From Polaribacter sp. (GTDB taxonomy: Bacteria; Bacteroidota; Bacteroidia; Flavobacteriales; Flavobacteriaceae), in NCBI GenBank assembly GCA_023258495.1, contig JALQZD010000395.1:1-39424 (forward strand): 39,424 bases of DNA, read 5' to 3'. The first letter of the stretch is position 1. Every line of letters starts with the position of its first letter. Positions 8,484-19,800 of this stretch are shown piece after piece. The position numbers and the translations under genes are program-made. The notes under the pieces were generated by a model. That model had not been told where the DNA came from. It did not search any database and was given only the letters and a program-made list of their open reading frames with translations.

Positions 8484-8497
8484 CGAAAACGTTTTCG
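8484..8497. promoter_or_regulatory. Probable LacI-family operator before susC
   Basis: CGAAAACGTTTTCG is a perfect 14-bp palindrome in the 291-bp gap between lacI and susC. A near-match to the -7 box, TAAATTTC, lies at 8509-8516, which would place the palindrome centre about 33 bases before the start of transcription, over the -33 region. It closely matches the site before the GH65 operon. Binding is inferred. Confidence 0.7.
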
Positions 8498-8634
8498 TTT
8501 TTATTTCGTAAATTTCCAGTTCTAAAATTTTGAAACTCGAAAAAAAAAGAAGACTTTGCGTGTTAATAATAAGTTAAAAAATCTTAAAGTATGTCAAAAA
8601 CTTACATTACAACTCAATTAAACTTTAATGAAAT

Positions 8635-11600
8635 ATGAAAAATAACTTACTCAAGAAACTTTTAATACTGCCTGTCTTTTTATTGACAGTGGGTATGATG
8701 TATGGTCAAACAGTTGTCAAAGGAGTTGTTTCAGATAGTTCTGGAACCCTGCCTGGAGTATCTGTTGTGGAAAAAGGATCAACAAATGGTACACAGACTG
8801 ATTTTAATGGAAGCTACAGTATTACACTGAAATCTTCAAATGCAACATTGGTCTTTAGCTATCTGGGATACAAAACTCAAGAAGTTGCTGTAGATGGTAA
8901 AAATACCATTAATGTAACGCTAGTTGAAGATTCTACTCAATTAGATGAGATTGTGGTAATTGGTTATGGTACAACCACGGTTAAAGATGCTACCGGAGCC
9001 GTTACTTCTGTTAGCGCTGCTGAATTTAACAAAGGGGTCATTACTTCTCCTGAACAATTAATTCAAGGAAAAACTGCAGGGGTACAGATTACCCAAACAA
9101 GTGGTGAGCCTGGGGCAGGAGTTAATATTCGAATTCGAGGAACTAACTCAGTTCGTGCAAATAATAATCCATTATTTGTTGTAGATGGAATTCCATTAGC
9201 AGAAGGCTCTAATACAGCGGGAACAGATGTACCTGGAGTAGGGGCAAACCCATCAAAAAACCCATTAATATTCTTAAATCCGAATGATATTGAAAGCATT
9301 AGTATTTTGAAAGATGCTTCTGCAACAGCTATTTATGGATCTAGAGGTGCGAATGGTGTGGTAATTATCACTACAAAATCTGGGAAAGCTGGGAAAGACT
9401 CTTTTGAATACACTTCACAATTTAGTTTTTCAAACCCAGCAAAAACGTTTGATTTACTAACCGCACAAGAATATTTAAGTGAAAGTGCAAGATTAGGATT
9501 TAATGCAAACGATAGAGATTTTGGTAACATTACAGATTGGCAAGATGTCATATACAGAAATTCGACATCAGTAACTCAGAACTTTGCATATAATAAAGGT
9601 TACAAGTCAGGGAGCCTGAGAGCTTCTATGGGACTTTCAAACCAGCAAGGAATCGTGGAAAAATCACAATTAAAAAGATTTGATCTTCGTTTAAATTGGC
9701 AACAAAGACTTCTCAAAGACAAATTGAAGTTGACGTTCCAAGGAACAATTTCGGATGTAGACGATCAGACACCTCCGCTAGCAGGGACTGCTGGTTTTCA
9801 AGGAGATTTAATTGGATCGGCTTATGCAGCTAACCCAACATGGTCATCTGATCCTACCTTCGACAATACTGGAGGTTTAATTAATCCTGCAAACTTACTA
9901 GCGAATACACAGAATACTACCGATACCAATCGTCTTTTATTTAGCCTTGGTGCAGACTATCAATTAACTGAAAATATTTCTGCAAATGTAAAATTTGGAT
10001 ATGACAAATCGAATGCTGATACTAGAGGTGTGAGTAATTCAAACATTGTTGCTATTGGAGGTGGTATTCAAGGTAATGGTAGAGGAACTTATAACGATTT
10101 TGAATTTACAAATTCATTGTTAGAAGCTACCATGAATTATAAGAAGTCCACTAAAAATTCTACTTTGGATGTGCTATTAGGATTCTCTTATCAAAAGTTT
10201 GATCGTAAAGGAACTAACGCTCAAGGATGGGGCTTTAATACGACAGATTTAGATGCAATGGGTAATGTTCTTTCAAGTGCAACCAATAGTGTAGCCTCTC
10301 AAATTACTGGAGATTATCAGCAATTTGCTTACGCAACTGCATTCCAGGGAGGTAATATTGGTGCTGGTAACGTTTTTGTAACAAGACTTCAAGACGGATT
10401 ACCTATTGATTTCGTGAACCTTACAACACCTTCAGACTTAAGAGCACTGGCAGTTGATACGTTTGATAATTATGACGAATTACAATCATTCTTTGCGAGA
10501 GTAAACTATAGTCTATTCGATAAATACTTACTTACTGCTACATTCAGAGCAGATGGTTCTACTGCCTTTGGAGCAGGAAATCAATACGGATATTTCCCTT
10601 CAGGAGCTTTTGCATGGAAATTAACTGAAGAAGATTTCATTCCAGATAATGTTTCTACCTTAAAGTTGAGAATCAATGCAGGACTTACAGGAAACCAAGA
10701 AGGTGTTGGTTATGGTAATGCCGTAAGAAGAACGAGATTTAATGGTATTGGTATTAATGAAGCAGGAGAAGTTGTTGTTCCAGGTACTGGTGTTGTTGCT
10801 TTTGAGAATCAAGACTTAAAGTGGGAAAGCACATTCCAATATGGAGCTGGTATTGATTTCGGTTTCAATAATGATCGTTTGAGAGGTACAATTGACTACT
10901 ATAACAAAAGTACAAGAGACTTATTGTTCTTGATTCAATCTGCGCAACCTGCGATTCAGCCATTCCAATTTCAAAATTTACCAGACTCTAAAATTATAAA
11001 CAGAGGTATTGAATTTGCTTTGGGATACGATTTTGTACAAGGAGACGAATTTACTTGGGATGCTGACTTTAATATTGCATACAACTACAATAATGTAGAA
11101 TCATTAAGTGGGGAGTATATTTCTGGAGCAATTAACGGGCAAGGATTATCAGGTGCTTTTGCTCAAAATTTAGCACAAGGACAACCACTGTTCTCGTGGT
11201 ATGTTAGAGACTTTAGAGGATTTGATGCTCAAGGACAGCCTGTGTATAGAAATGGAGGGGATCCTTTATTTGTAGGAAAGAGTGCTTTACCTACAATCAC
11301 TGGAGGTTTATCTACAAGTGCTACCTATAAAAACTGGAGCTTTAATGCTTACTTTACAGGGCAGTTTGGACACTACATTTACAATGCAACACAGAATGCA
11401 TTCTTTACAGCAGGTTCCTTTGCTTCGGGTAGAAATGTACTAGCATCTACACTTACAAGCGGAGAATCTTTGAACGCTGCTGCGGATCCAAGTACTAGAT
11501 TTTTGGAAAAAGGAGATTTTGTACGATTACAGACATTATCTGCATCCTACAATGTTCCTATGAAAGAATCTTCTTGGTTTGACTCAGTACAATTAACATT

Positions 11601-11754
11601 AACAGGACAAAACTTACTTCTATTTACTGGTTATTCAGGTTTAGATCCAGAAGTAAGTAGTAGAACTGATGGAGGACTACCTACGTTAGGAATTGATTAT
11701 GGAGCTTTCCCAAATCCAAGAACCTTTACGTTTGGTATTAACGCAAAATTTTAG
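8635..11754 (+). CDS. SusC/RagA-family TonB-dependent outer-membrane transporter
   Basis: A 1,039-residue TonB-dependent transporter. After a signal peptide (MKNNLLKKLLILPVFLLTVG, mature from about GQTVVKG) come a carboxypeptidase-regulatory-like domain (about 26-110), a TonB-box-like segment ahead of the plug (LDEIVVIGYG), the plug with the SusC signature (IRIRGTNSV and PLFVVDGIPL, about 120-250), and a 22-strand barrel ending TFTFGINAKF. It pulls oligosaccharides through the outer membrane using TonB energy, together with the SusD lid encoded six bases downstream. The LacI-type palindrome before it suggests control together with the GH65/GH32 operon. The hydrolases in the locus point to small glucosides or fructosides as cargo; this is inference. 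Confidence 0.96.
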   Translation: MKNNLLKKLLILPVFLLTVGMMYGQTVVKGVVSDSSGTLPGVSVVEKGSTNGTQTDFNGSYSITLKSSNATLVFSYLGYKTQEVAVDGKNTINVTLVEDSTQLDEIVVIGYGTTTVKDATGAVTSVSAAEFNKGVITSPEQLIQGKTAGVQITQTSGEPGAGVNIRIRGTNSVRANNNPLFVVDGIPLAEGSNTAGTDVPGVGANPSKNPLIFLNPNDIESISILKDASATAIYGSRGANGVVIITTKSGKAGKDSFEYTSQFSFSNPAKTFDLLTAQEYLSESARLGFNANDRDFGNITDWQDVIYRNSTSVTQNFAYNKGYKSGSLRASMGLSNQQGIVEKSQLKRFDLRLNWQQRLLKDKLKLTFQGTISDVDDQTPPLAGTAGFQGDLIGSAYAANPTWSSDPTFDNTGGLINPANLLANTQNTTDTNRLLFSLGADYQLTENISANVKFGYDKSNADTRGVSNSNIVAIGGGIQGNGRGTYNDFEFTNSLLEATMNYKKSTKNSTLDVLLGFSYQKFDRKGTNAQGWGFNTTDLDAMGNVLSSATNSVASQITGDYQQFAYATAFQGGNIGAGNVFVTRLQDGLPIDFVNLTTPSDLRALAVDTFDNYDELQSFFARVNYSLFDKYLLTATFRADGSTAFGAGNQYGYFPSGAFAWKLTEEDFIPDNVSTLKLRINAGLTGNQEGVGYGNAVRRTRFNGIGINEAGEVVVPGTGVVAFENQDLKWESTFQYGAGIDFGFNNDRLRGTIDYYNKSTRDLLFLIQSAQPAIQPFQFQNLPDSKIINRGIEFALGYDFVQGDEFTWDADFNIAYNYNNVESLSGEYISGAINGQGLSGAFAQNLAQGQPLFSWYVRDFRGFDAQGQPVYRNGGDPLFVGKSALPTITGGLSTSATYKNWSFNAYFTGQFGHYIYNATQNAFFTAGSFASGRNVLASTLTSGESLNAAADPSTRFLEKGDFVRLQTLSASYNVPMKESSWFDSVQLTLTGQNLLLFTGYSGLDPEVSSRTDGGLPTLGIDYGAFPNPRTFTFGINAKF

Positions 11755-11760
11755 AAAAAC

Positions 11761-13332
11761 ATGAAAAATTTATTTACAAGAATGAGAAAACTATTTCTAG
11801 CCATGTTTGCGATGGTAACAGTATTATCATGTACAGACTTAACAATAGAAGGTACAGATTCTTTATTGCAAGAAACTCCTGAATTTGAAGGAGTAGAAGA
11901 TGTTGCAGGATCTTTGACATCTGTTTACCAAGCAACATATGGAATGTTGGGAGACCAAGCAAACTTTTTTGCTTTGAATGAAGTAACTACGGACGAGACG
12001 TTAGTTCCAACGCGTGGAACAGACTGGAGTGATAATGGTATTTGGAGACAATTACATAATCACACCTGGAAACAGGATCACGGGTTTATACTGACAACTT
12101 GGAATCAATTGAATGGAAATGCATACAGGGCTACAGAAATTATTGATCCATTGAGTCAAGCAAGTGCGCAACAGGCTGCAGAAGCTAAATTTTTGCGAGC
12201 TTTTAATATGTATTTTGTGTTGGATTTCTGGGGAGTTGCTCCTTTTAGAAATGCAACTGACCCTGGTTCATCAATTCCTACAGTGTTGTCATCGCAAGAG
12301 GCGTATGATTTTATTGTTCAAGATTTGAACGAAGCTATTTCAGATTTACCTGCAGTAGGACCTAGTGCAGCAACAAGTCGTGCTTCTAAATCAGCTGCTC
12401 GATATTTGTTGGCCAAAGTAATGTTAAATAGCGAACGTTACACAGGTGCTGCACCTAATTATGGGCAAATTATAAGTTTGATTGATGGTATTACCGGTGA
12501 AGGCTATGCTTTAGCGGCAGATTACTTCAATATCTTTAATCCAGCTGTAGATACAGAAACTATTTGGTATGCTAACGAATCATTAGGTATTGGAAACCGT
12601 ATATGGAATGGACTACATTACAATATGACAACTCCAGATAATGGTGGTGGTGGTTGGAATGGTTTTTCTACGCTAGCTGAATTCTATGATTTATTTGAAG
12701 GAGATGCCAACCAAAATTATATGGGCTCTAATCAAGAAGAACGAAGAGGATGGGTGCCTGATGCAACTACAGCAGATAATACCTCAAACTGGGGAATTGG
12801 ATATGGGTTCTTACAAGGACAACAATACTCTGGTAGTGGTGCAGCTTTAACAGATAGATCTGGAAATCCATTAAGTTTTACAAAAGACTTAAGCCTTACC
12901 AATAGTAATGAAACTAATGGAATCAGAATTATTAAATATCATCCTAATCCAATGCCTCCAGGAGTCGCAGGCGGATCACAATCCTTTAGAGCACACGAGA
13001 TTATCTTTAGATATGCAGATGCTTTCTTAATGAAAGCAGAAGCTACCTTAAGAAATGGCGGTGATGCAACTGCAATGGTTAATCAGTTGAGAGCATTGCG
13101 TGGAGCGAGTGCATTAGCTAATGTATCTCTACAGGATATGATTGATGAAAGAGGTCGTGAATTATACTATGAGTTTTGGAGAAGAAATGATCTACTAAGA
13201 TTTGGACAGTTTACCAAAGATTGGGAGTATAAAGATCCAAGTGCTATTGGAGACGCGAATAGAAGATTATTCCCTATTCCATTAGCAGCCTTAGTATCAA
13301 ATCCAAATCTAGCACAAAACCCAGGATATTAA
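11761..13332 (+). CDS. SusD/RagB-family nutrient-binding lipoprotein
   Basis: A 523-residue surface lipoprotein that caps the SusC pore and captures substrate. The lipobox VLSC places the acylated Cys at residue 24. The tetratricopeptide-like core is recognisable at AEAKFLRAFNMYFVLDFWG and KSAARYLLAKVML. The C-terminal SusD hallmark is present (ELYYEFWRRNDLLRFGQF, then RRLFPIPLAALVSNPNLAQNPGY split over the last residues). It starts six bases after susC and is followed by a strong terminator, so the pair forms the basic transport unit. No SusE/F-like binding protein follows it. Confidence 0.95.
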   Translation: MKNLFTRMRKLFLAMFAMVTVLSCTDLTIEGTDSLLQETPEFEGVEDVAGSLTSVYQATYGMLGDQANFFALNEVTTDETLVPTRGTDWSDNGIWRQLHNHTWKQDHGFILTTWNQLNGNAYRATEIIDPLSQASAQQAAEAKFLRAFNMYFVLDFWGVAPFRNATDPGSSIPTVLSSQEAYDFIVQDLNEAISDLPAVGPSAATSRASKSAARYLLAKVMLNSERYTGAAPNYGQIISLIDGITGEGYALAADYFNIFNPAVDTETIWYANESLGIGNRIWNGLHYNMTTPDNGGGGWNGFSTLAEFYDLFEGDANQNYMGSNQEERRGWVPDATTADNTSNWGIGYGFLQGQQYSGSGAALTDRSGNPLSFTKDLSLTNSNETNGIRIIKYHPNPMPPGVAGGSQSFRAHEIIFRYADAFLMKAEATLRNGGDATAMVNQLRALRGASALANVSLQDMIDERGRELYYEFWRRNDLLRFGQFTKDWEYKDPSAIGDANRRLFPIPLAALVSNPNLAQNPGY

Positions 13333-13377
13333 GAATTAAACTGTTCTCATGTAGCATTGTTTGTGTTATATAAATGT

Positions 13378-13410
13378 AAAAGAGGTTGTTAAGTATTGAC
13401 AACCTCTTTT
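13378..13410 (+). terminator. Rho-independent terminator after susD
   Basis: A perfect 12-bp stem (13378-13389 with 13399-13410) with a 9-base loop and a T-rich right arm, 46 bases after susD. It separates susCD from the FG-GAP lipoprotein operon, which therefore needs read-through or its own promoter in 13411-13556. No clear -33/-7 pair was found in that stretch. Confidence 0.88.
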
Positions 13411-13556
13411 CTTTTCGTACAACTCATTAACAATTTTAAAAATGAGATCTCTTCTAAAAGTATAGTAGTCTCTAGGTCTAACTTTCGGATGCAGGGATTC
13501 TTTTCAAAAAAGTTTTTTTTGCAATCTTATATTGATAAGCTTTTATATATTGTAGC

Positions 13557-16500
13557 GTGTTACTAAGGAGTATTTATTTTGTTTTTTTTATAACGTTATT
13601 CTTTTCATGCGAGAGGGTAAAACCCTTGGATTTCAGCAGTCAATTTGAGTCCATATCATCAAAAAAAACAGGGATTAATTTTGTCAATACTATAAAAAAT
13701 ACACAATCCTTAAACATCCTTAATTACCTCTATTTTTATAATGGTGCAGGAGTTGCAACATCTGATTTTAATAATGATGGCCTACTCGATTTGTATTTTA
13801 CAGGAAATCAGGTCGCTGATAAGTTATACCTAAACAAAGGCAATTTTGAGTTTCAAGACATTACAGAGACTGCTCAAATTACTAATAATAAAGGCTGGAC
13901 GACAGGGGTTACAGTTGTAGATATTAATAATGATGGTCTACTCGATTTGTATATCTGTAAAGTAGGAGATTACAGAGGAATTAAAGGACACAACTTACTC
14001 TATATCAATCAAGGAACTAATGAGGAGGGAATTCCAACGTTCAAAGAGGAATCCAAAGGATATGGACTCAATATCCTATCATTTGCAACGCAAGCAGTCT
14101 TTTTTGATATGGACAAAGACAATGATTTGGATATGTTTTTATTGAATCATTCTGTCCATCCCAATAGTAATTATGGAAGAGGAGTTAAAAGAAAACAAAA
14201 AGATACATTGAGTGGAGATCGATTGTATGAAAATCAGAATGGTCGATTCAAAGATATAACCAAAAGCTCTGGCATCTTTCAAGGAAAAATTGGGTATGGA
14301 CTAGGGTTAGGAGTTAGTGATTTAAACAATGATTCGTACCCAGATATTTATGTTGGAAATGATTTCTTTGAAAATGATTATCTATATGCAAACAATAAAA
14401 ACAAAACATTTACAGAACTCATTCATCAAAATCCAAATAAATTAGGTCATACCACCCATTTTTCTATGGGGAATGATATTGCTGATCTAAATAATGATGG
14501 ATGGACTGATATTATTTCTTTAGATATGCTTCCTGAAAACATGGAAACTTACAAACAATCAGGAAAGGAATATGGGTATCAGACCTATTATAATTATATC
14601 AAAAATGGATATGCTCCGCAATTCATGCAAAATACATTGCATTTCAACAGGAAAAATTTTGATTTCTCAGAAACCGGCTATTTGAGCAATATTTCTGCAA
14701 CAGAATGGTCTTGGGCTCCCTTAATTGCTGATTTTGATAATGATGGCTATAGTGATATCTATATTACCAATGGAATATTAGGAGCTACCAACGATATGGA
14801 TTTTATCAATTTCATATCTGATAGAGAAATTCAAAAACAGCTGAACAAAAAATTTACAGACAAAGAATTACAACTCATTAAAAAAATCCCACAAAAGAAG
14901 GTGCCCAACTATTTTTTTAAAAATCTTCAAAACCGACAATTTGAAAATGTTTCAAATAAGTGGCTGTCTAACAATCCAAACTCGTATAGCCATGGCGCAG
15001 TATATAGTGATTTAGATAATGATGGCGATTTAGACATTGTTGTCAATAATACTAACAATCCAGCTTTTGTCTTAGAAAATAAAACAATACAAGCTACATC
15101 GGCGCCCAACGAAAAGGTACACTTTTTAAAAGTCAAATTTATAGGCCCACAGAACAATACATTCGGAATTGGAGCAAAAGTGATTCTTTATGCAGGCAAA
15201 AAATTATGGGTGAAAGAAAACTACACAACAAGAGGGTACTTGTCTGCTATTGCTCCTCAGCTACATTTTGGATTGGGCAAAACTCAGTCAATCGATTCTT
15301 TAAAACTGCTATGGTCGGATGGCAAGCAAGAATTACTAAAAAATATACGTGCGAATCAAACCCTTGAACTCAATTATAAAAATGCAACAGAAAACAATGC
15401 GATAACGGGAAGAAATCAGAAAATTTTATTACGGCCTGTGAACTCTATAATTCCTTTTAAACACAAGGAAAATAGTACGATAGCTTTTAATAGAGACCCT
15501 TTAATTCCTTATACATACTCAAATAACGGTCCAGATATATCCGTTGCAGATGTGAATAATGATGGTTTAAACGATCTGTTTATCTGTGGATCAAAAAAGC
15601 AATCTTCTGCGCTGTACCTTCAGAATGAACTTGGAGAATTTTCAGAAATTCAAAAACCCTTATTTGAACAAGATGCACTCAGCGAAGATGTTTCTAGTGT
15701 CTTTGGAGATATCAACAACGATGGATATCAAGACCTTATTGTAGTGAGCGGTGGAGATGAATTTAGAAAAGGAAAAGCCATTCAGCCTAGGCTATATGTA
15801 AATCATAAGGGGAATTTCATAAAAGATACAACACAATTTCAAACCATTGAAACCAATGCCTCTAAAGTAAAACTATTTGATTTTGATCATGATCATGATC
15901 TGGACGTATGGATTCTTTCTGATGTAAAACCGACAGAAATTGGAGAAATTCCTCAACAATTCATACTCGAAAATACTGGAGACGGGCAGTTTATTGATGT
16001 TACTGATAAAATTGCTCCAGAATTTTCAAGGATTGGGAATGCCAAAGACATTGTTTTTGAAGATGTAAACGAAGATGGGAAGAAAGATATAATCGTAGTA
16101 GGACATTGGATGCCGATTACTGTTTTTTTAAATGAAAACAATACATTCAAAAAGACAGTAATAAAAGGGATTGAAAAATCGAATGGTTGGTGGAATGTAA
16201 TTAAATCTGCAGATTTTGATCAAGATGGTGATATGGATTTTGTTATAGGAAACTGGGGCTTAAATTCCAGGCTAAAAGCTTCAAAAAGCGAACCTGTCAC
16301 CTTATATCATTACGATTTTGATTTGAATGGAAAAAAAGACCCTATCATTACGTATTACTTTGACGGAGAAGAAACAATTTTAACACCAAAGGAAGAATTA
16401 GAAAAACAATTACCATTTATCAAAAAGAAATATCTTACACATAAAGAGTACTCAAAAGCTTCTGTAAAAGAAATACTTTCTTCGTCCAGATTAAAAAAGG

Positions 16501-16880
16501 CAACCAAAAGAAAGGTGTCTCAATTAGCTACGGTTTATCTTGAAAATAGAGGGGACAATATGTTCATTCAGCACACGCTACCTTTTATGGGACAAATATC
16601 TTCGGTAAATGATATTCTAGTTTATGATTTTAATAGTGATGGCTTTTTAGACATTTTACTTGCAGGAAATAATTATGATATAAGCACACAATTAAGTAGA
16701 TTAGATGCCTCGAAAGGAGAAGTTTTTTTGAACAATCAAAAAGGGAATTTTTATTACGCAGATTATGAAATAAATGTTCCTAAAGTATCTAAATCTATGG
16801 ATACGATTACAACAAAAAAAGGAATGTATTTACTTGTAGGAAGAAACAATGATTCGATAGTAACCTACAATTTGAAATGA
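13557..16880 (+). CDS. FG-GAP/VCBS-repeat ASPIC/UnbV lipoprotein 1
   Basis: A 1,107-residue lipoprotein (lipobox LFFSC, Cys 18) with a GTG start at 13557. It contains 14 calcium-loop motifs of the type DxNxDGxxD (such as DFNNDGLLD and DINNDGLLD): seven before and seven after a central ASPIC/UnbV domain at about residues 536-605 (GIGAKVILYAGKK, then LHFGLG). This suggests two seven-bladed beta-propellers flanking the ASPIC segment, anchored to the outer membrane or cell surface. Such CRTAC1-like proteins are common next to SusCD pairs in Bacteroidota; their biochemical role is not established. It begins a tandem of three paralogues and is 18 bases ahead of the second. A near-exact 29-base internal repeat encodes two of its blades. 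Confidence 0.88.
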   Translation: MLLRSIYFVFFITLFFSCERVKPLDFSSQFESISSKKTGINFVNTIKNTQSLNILNYLYFYNGAGVATSDFNNDGLLDLYFTGNQVADKLYLNKGNFEFQDITETAQITNNKGWTTGVTVVDINNDGLLDLYICKVGDYRGIKGHNLLYINQGTNEEGIPTFKEESKGYGLNILSFATQAVFFDMDKDNDLDMFLLNHSVHPNSNYGRGVKRKQKDTLSGDRLYENQNGRFKDITKSSGIFQGKIGYGLGLGVSDLNNDSYPDIYVGNDFFENDYLYANNKNKTFTELIHQNPNKLGHTTHFSMGNDIADLNNDGWTDIISLDMLPENMETYKQSGKEYGYQTYYNYIKNGYAPQFMQNTLHFNRKNFDFSETGYLSNISATEWSWAPLIADFDNDGYSDIYITNGILGATNDMDFINFISDREIQKQLNKKFTDKELQLIKKIPQKKVPNYFFKNLQNRQFENVSNKWLSNNPNSYSHGAVYSDLDNDGDLDIVVNNTNNPAFVLENKTIQATSAPNEKVHFLKVKFIGPQNNTFGIGAKVILYAGKKLWVKENYTTRGYLSAIAPQLHFGLGKTQSIDSLKLLWSDGKQELLKNIRANQTLELNYKNATENNAITGRNQKILLRPVNSIIPFKHKENSTIAFNRDPLIPYTYSNNGPDISVADVNNDGLNDLFICGSKKQSSALYLQNELGEFSEIQKPLFEQDALSEDVSSVFGDINNDGYQDLIVVSGGDEFRKGKAIQPRLYVNHKGNFIKDTTQFQTIETNASKVKLFDFDHDHDLDVWILSDVKPTEIGEIPQQFILENTGDGQFIDVTDKIAPEFSRIGNAKDIVFEDVNEDGKKDIIVVGHWMPITVFLNENNTFKKTVIKGIEKSNGWWNVIKSADFDQDGDMDFVIGNWGLNSRLKASKSEPVTLYHYDFDLNGKKDPIITYYFDGEETILTPKEELEKQLPFIKKKYLTHKEYSKASVKEILSSSRLKKATKRKVSQLATVYLENRGDNMFIQHTLPFMGQISSVNDILVYDFNSDGFLDILLAGNNYDISTQLSRLDASKGEVFLNNQKGNFYYADYEINVPKVSKSMDTITTKKGMYLLVGRNNDSIVTYNLK

Positions 16881-16898
16881 ATAAAATAAGAATGACAG

Positions 16899-19800
16899 AT
16901 GCAAAGAATGTTTGATAGAAAGAATATTCAAATCAGAATTTATCTAATCGCTTACATAATAAGTTTTCTTAACTTTTTTTCTTGTGCAGAAAAAACACAA
17001 GATAAGCAAACACTTTTTACTGAAATCCCTTCTTCTCAGACCGGAATTGACTTTGTGAATAAAGTAAAAAACCAAAAAAAGTTTAATATTTTCAAATACC
17101 GAAATTTCTACAACGGCGGAGGCGTTGCTATTGGAGACATCAATAATGATGGTTTGGCAGACATCTATATGACAGCCAACATGGGTCCCAATAAACTCTA
17201 TTTAAACAAAGGTAATTTTACCTTTGAAGATATTTCTGCCTCTGCAGGCGTAGAAGGAAATAAACCTTGGTCTACAGGAGTAAATATGGTAGACATTAAC
17301 AACGACGGACTTCTAGATATTTATGTGAGCAATGCTGGAAACTTAGAAGGAAATAATCACGATAACGATCTCTATATTAATAACGGGGATTTAACCTTTA
17401 CACAAAAAGCACAAGAATACAATCTAGCAAAAACAGGATTTTCTACCCATGCTACTTTTTTTGATTATGACAAAGATGGCGATTTAGATGCCTACATTCT
17501 CAACAACAGTAACATTCCCGTAAGCAGTTTAGGATATGCTGAACAGCGAAAAGTAAGAGCACAAGACTGGAAAAATGTTCCTCACATATTTAGAGGAGTT
17601 GGAGACATGCTTCTAAGAAATGATGGTGACGTTTTTACAGATGTGAGTGAAGAAGCAGGAATTTACGGTAGTTTGATAGGCTTTGGTCTGGGTGTAATGA
17701 TTAGCGATATTAATCATGATTTATACCCCGATATCTATGTTTCTAACGACTTTTACGAACGAGATTATCTGTATATCAACAACCAAGATGGAACCTTTAC
17801 AGAGGAGATTAAAAATTGGGTATCTCGTTTGCCTCTTTCTGCGATGGGGGTTGATATGGCAGACATTAACAACGATGGATTGGCAGATATTTTCATTACG
17901 GATATGCTTCCTGAAGCTGACCAAAGAGTAAAGTCGGTTATGGAATTTGAAGGATATGATGTATTTAAACTCAAACAAAGTAAAGATTTTTATCAGCAAT
18001 ACATTCAAAATACGTTACAGTTAAATAATGGAAATGAAAGTTTTTCTGAAATAGCCTATTTCAGTGGAGTTTCTGCTACAGATTGGAGTTGGGCAGGTTT
18101 GTTATTTGATATGGATAATGATGGATATAGAGATATATATATTACAAACGGGATCAATCATGACCTTACAGATTTAGATTTTGTGGATTTCTTTGCGAAT
18201 GAAATCATCCAAAAAATGGCGCTTACCGGTAAAAAAGAAACCATAGACTCCATTATTGATAAAATGCCAGTTGTTCCACTTCCTAATTATACCTATAAGA
18301 ACAATAAAAACCTCACTTTCGACAATGTTTCGAAGCCCTGGGGTTTGGGGAAACCTAGCAGATCAAATGGTGCAGCATATGGCGATTTAGACAATGATGG
18401 TGATTTAGATCTCGTAGTGAATAATGTGAATATGAAAGCCTTTGTTTATAAAAACAATGCTTCCGAAATGAAAAATCACAATTACATTAAAATAAAATTT
18501 AAAGGGCAAGAAGGAAATCAATTCGCTATTGGAACAAAAGTGAAACTCTTTTTTGACAATCAAATCATTTTTCAAGAACTCATACCATCGAGAGGATTTC
18601 AATCTTCAATGCAATACCCTATGACCATTGGGTTAGGAAATACAAAGGAAATAGATTCTATACATATCATTTGGCCTAATGATGCTTTTACTCGACTTAG
18701 CAATGTAAAATCGAACCAAACATTGAACTTGTCTCAAAAAGATGCATCCCAAACATTCAAACCTCAGAAGAAGAAATTTACGCCGTCCTTATTGAGCGAA
18801 GTAAAAAATAAAAATGTAGTTAAGCATACAGAAAATTTATATAACGACTTCAATTATGAAGGATTGATCAGTAAAAAATTATCACAAGAAGGCCCTGCTT
18901 TAGCTACTGCCGATATTAATGGCGATGGAAATGAAGATATTTTTATAGGAGGCGCAAACGGACAATCTGCTACACTATATTTACACAAAGGAAAGGGTAT
19001 CTTGAGTAAAATTCCTCAGAAGGTTTTTGAAGATGATAAATCATATGAAGACACAGCAGCAACATTTTTAGATGTAGATAATGACGGAGATCAAGATCTT
19101 GTTGTAGGCTCTGGAGGAAATGAAGTAGGACAGAACAAAATGGAAACCCGATTATATCTCAACAATGGTAAAGGAAGGTTTACTCGCTCAGAAACAAAAC
19201 TTCCCTCTACAGGAGATAATGTAGCTATTATTACATCTTATGATTTTGACAATGATGGAGATGAAGACCTGTTTATTGGTGCTAGAAGTGTGGTAGGAAC
19301 CTATGGAATTGACCCCAAACATTTATTATTAGAAAATGATAAGGGGAATTTCAAGGATGTGACAGATCGAAAAGGATTTGCACTGAAAAAAGCAGGAATG
19401 ATCACTGATGCCACCTGGGCAGACACAAACAATGATGGAAGAAAAGATTTGATCACCGTTTCAGAATGGGGAACACCTAAACTATTTCTCAATGGTAGAA
19501 GAGGTTCTCTGAAAGCTTCTAATTCCTCATTAGATAGTTTGTATGGATGGTGGGGTGCTATCAAAGAAACAGATATAGACGGTGATGGAGATATTGATTT
19601 GATACTTGGGAATCAGGGTAAAAATGCACACTATACACCCACTAAAAACAGACCGATGAAGTTATGGATCAATGACTTTGATAATAATGGTACTATTGAG
19701 CAGATTACAACGCAATCTTTTGATAACAAAGATTACCCGCTCCATCAGAAAAAAGAAATTGTGGCGCAATTGGTATCACTTAAAAAACAAAACTTAAAAG

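Noticed and set aside
13411-13556. A clear promoter for the ASPIC operon
   Set aside because: TAACTTTC near 13478 is one base off the -7 box but lacks a -33 element at the right distance, so it was not called.
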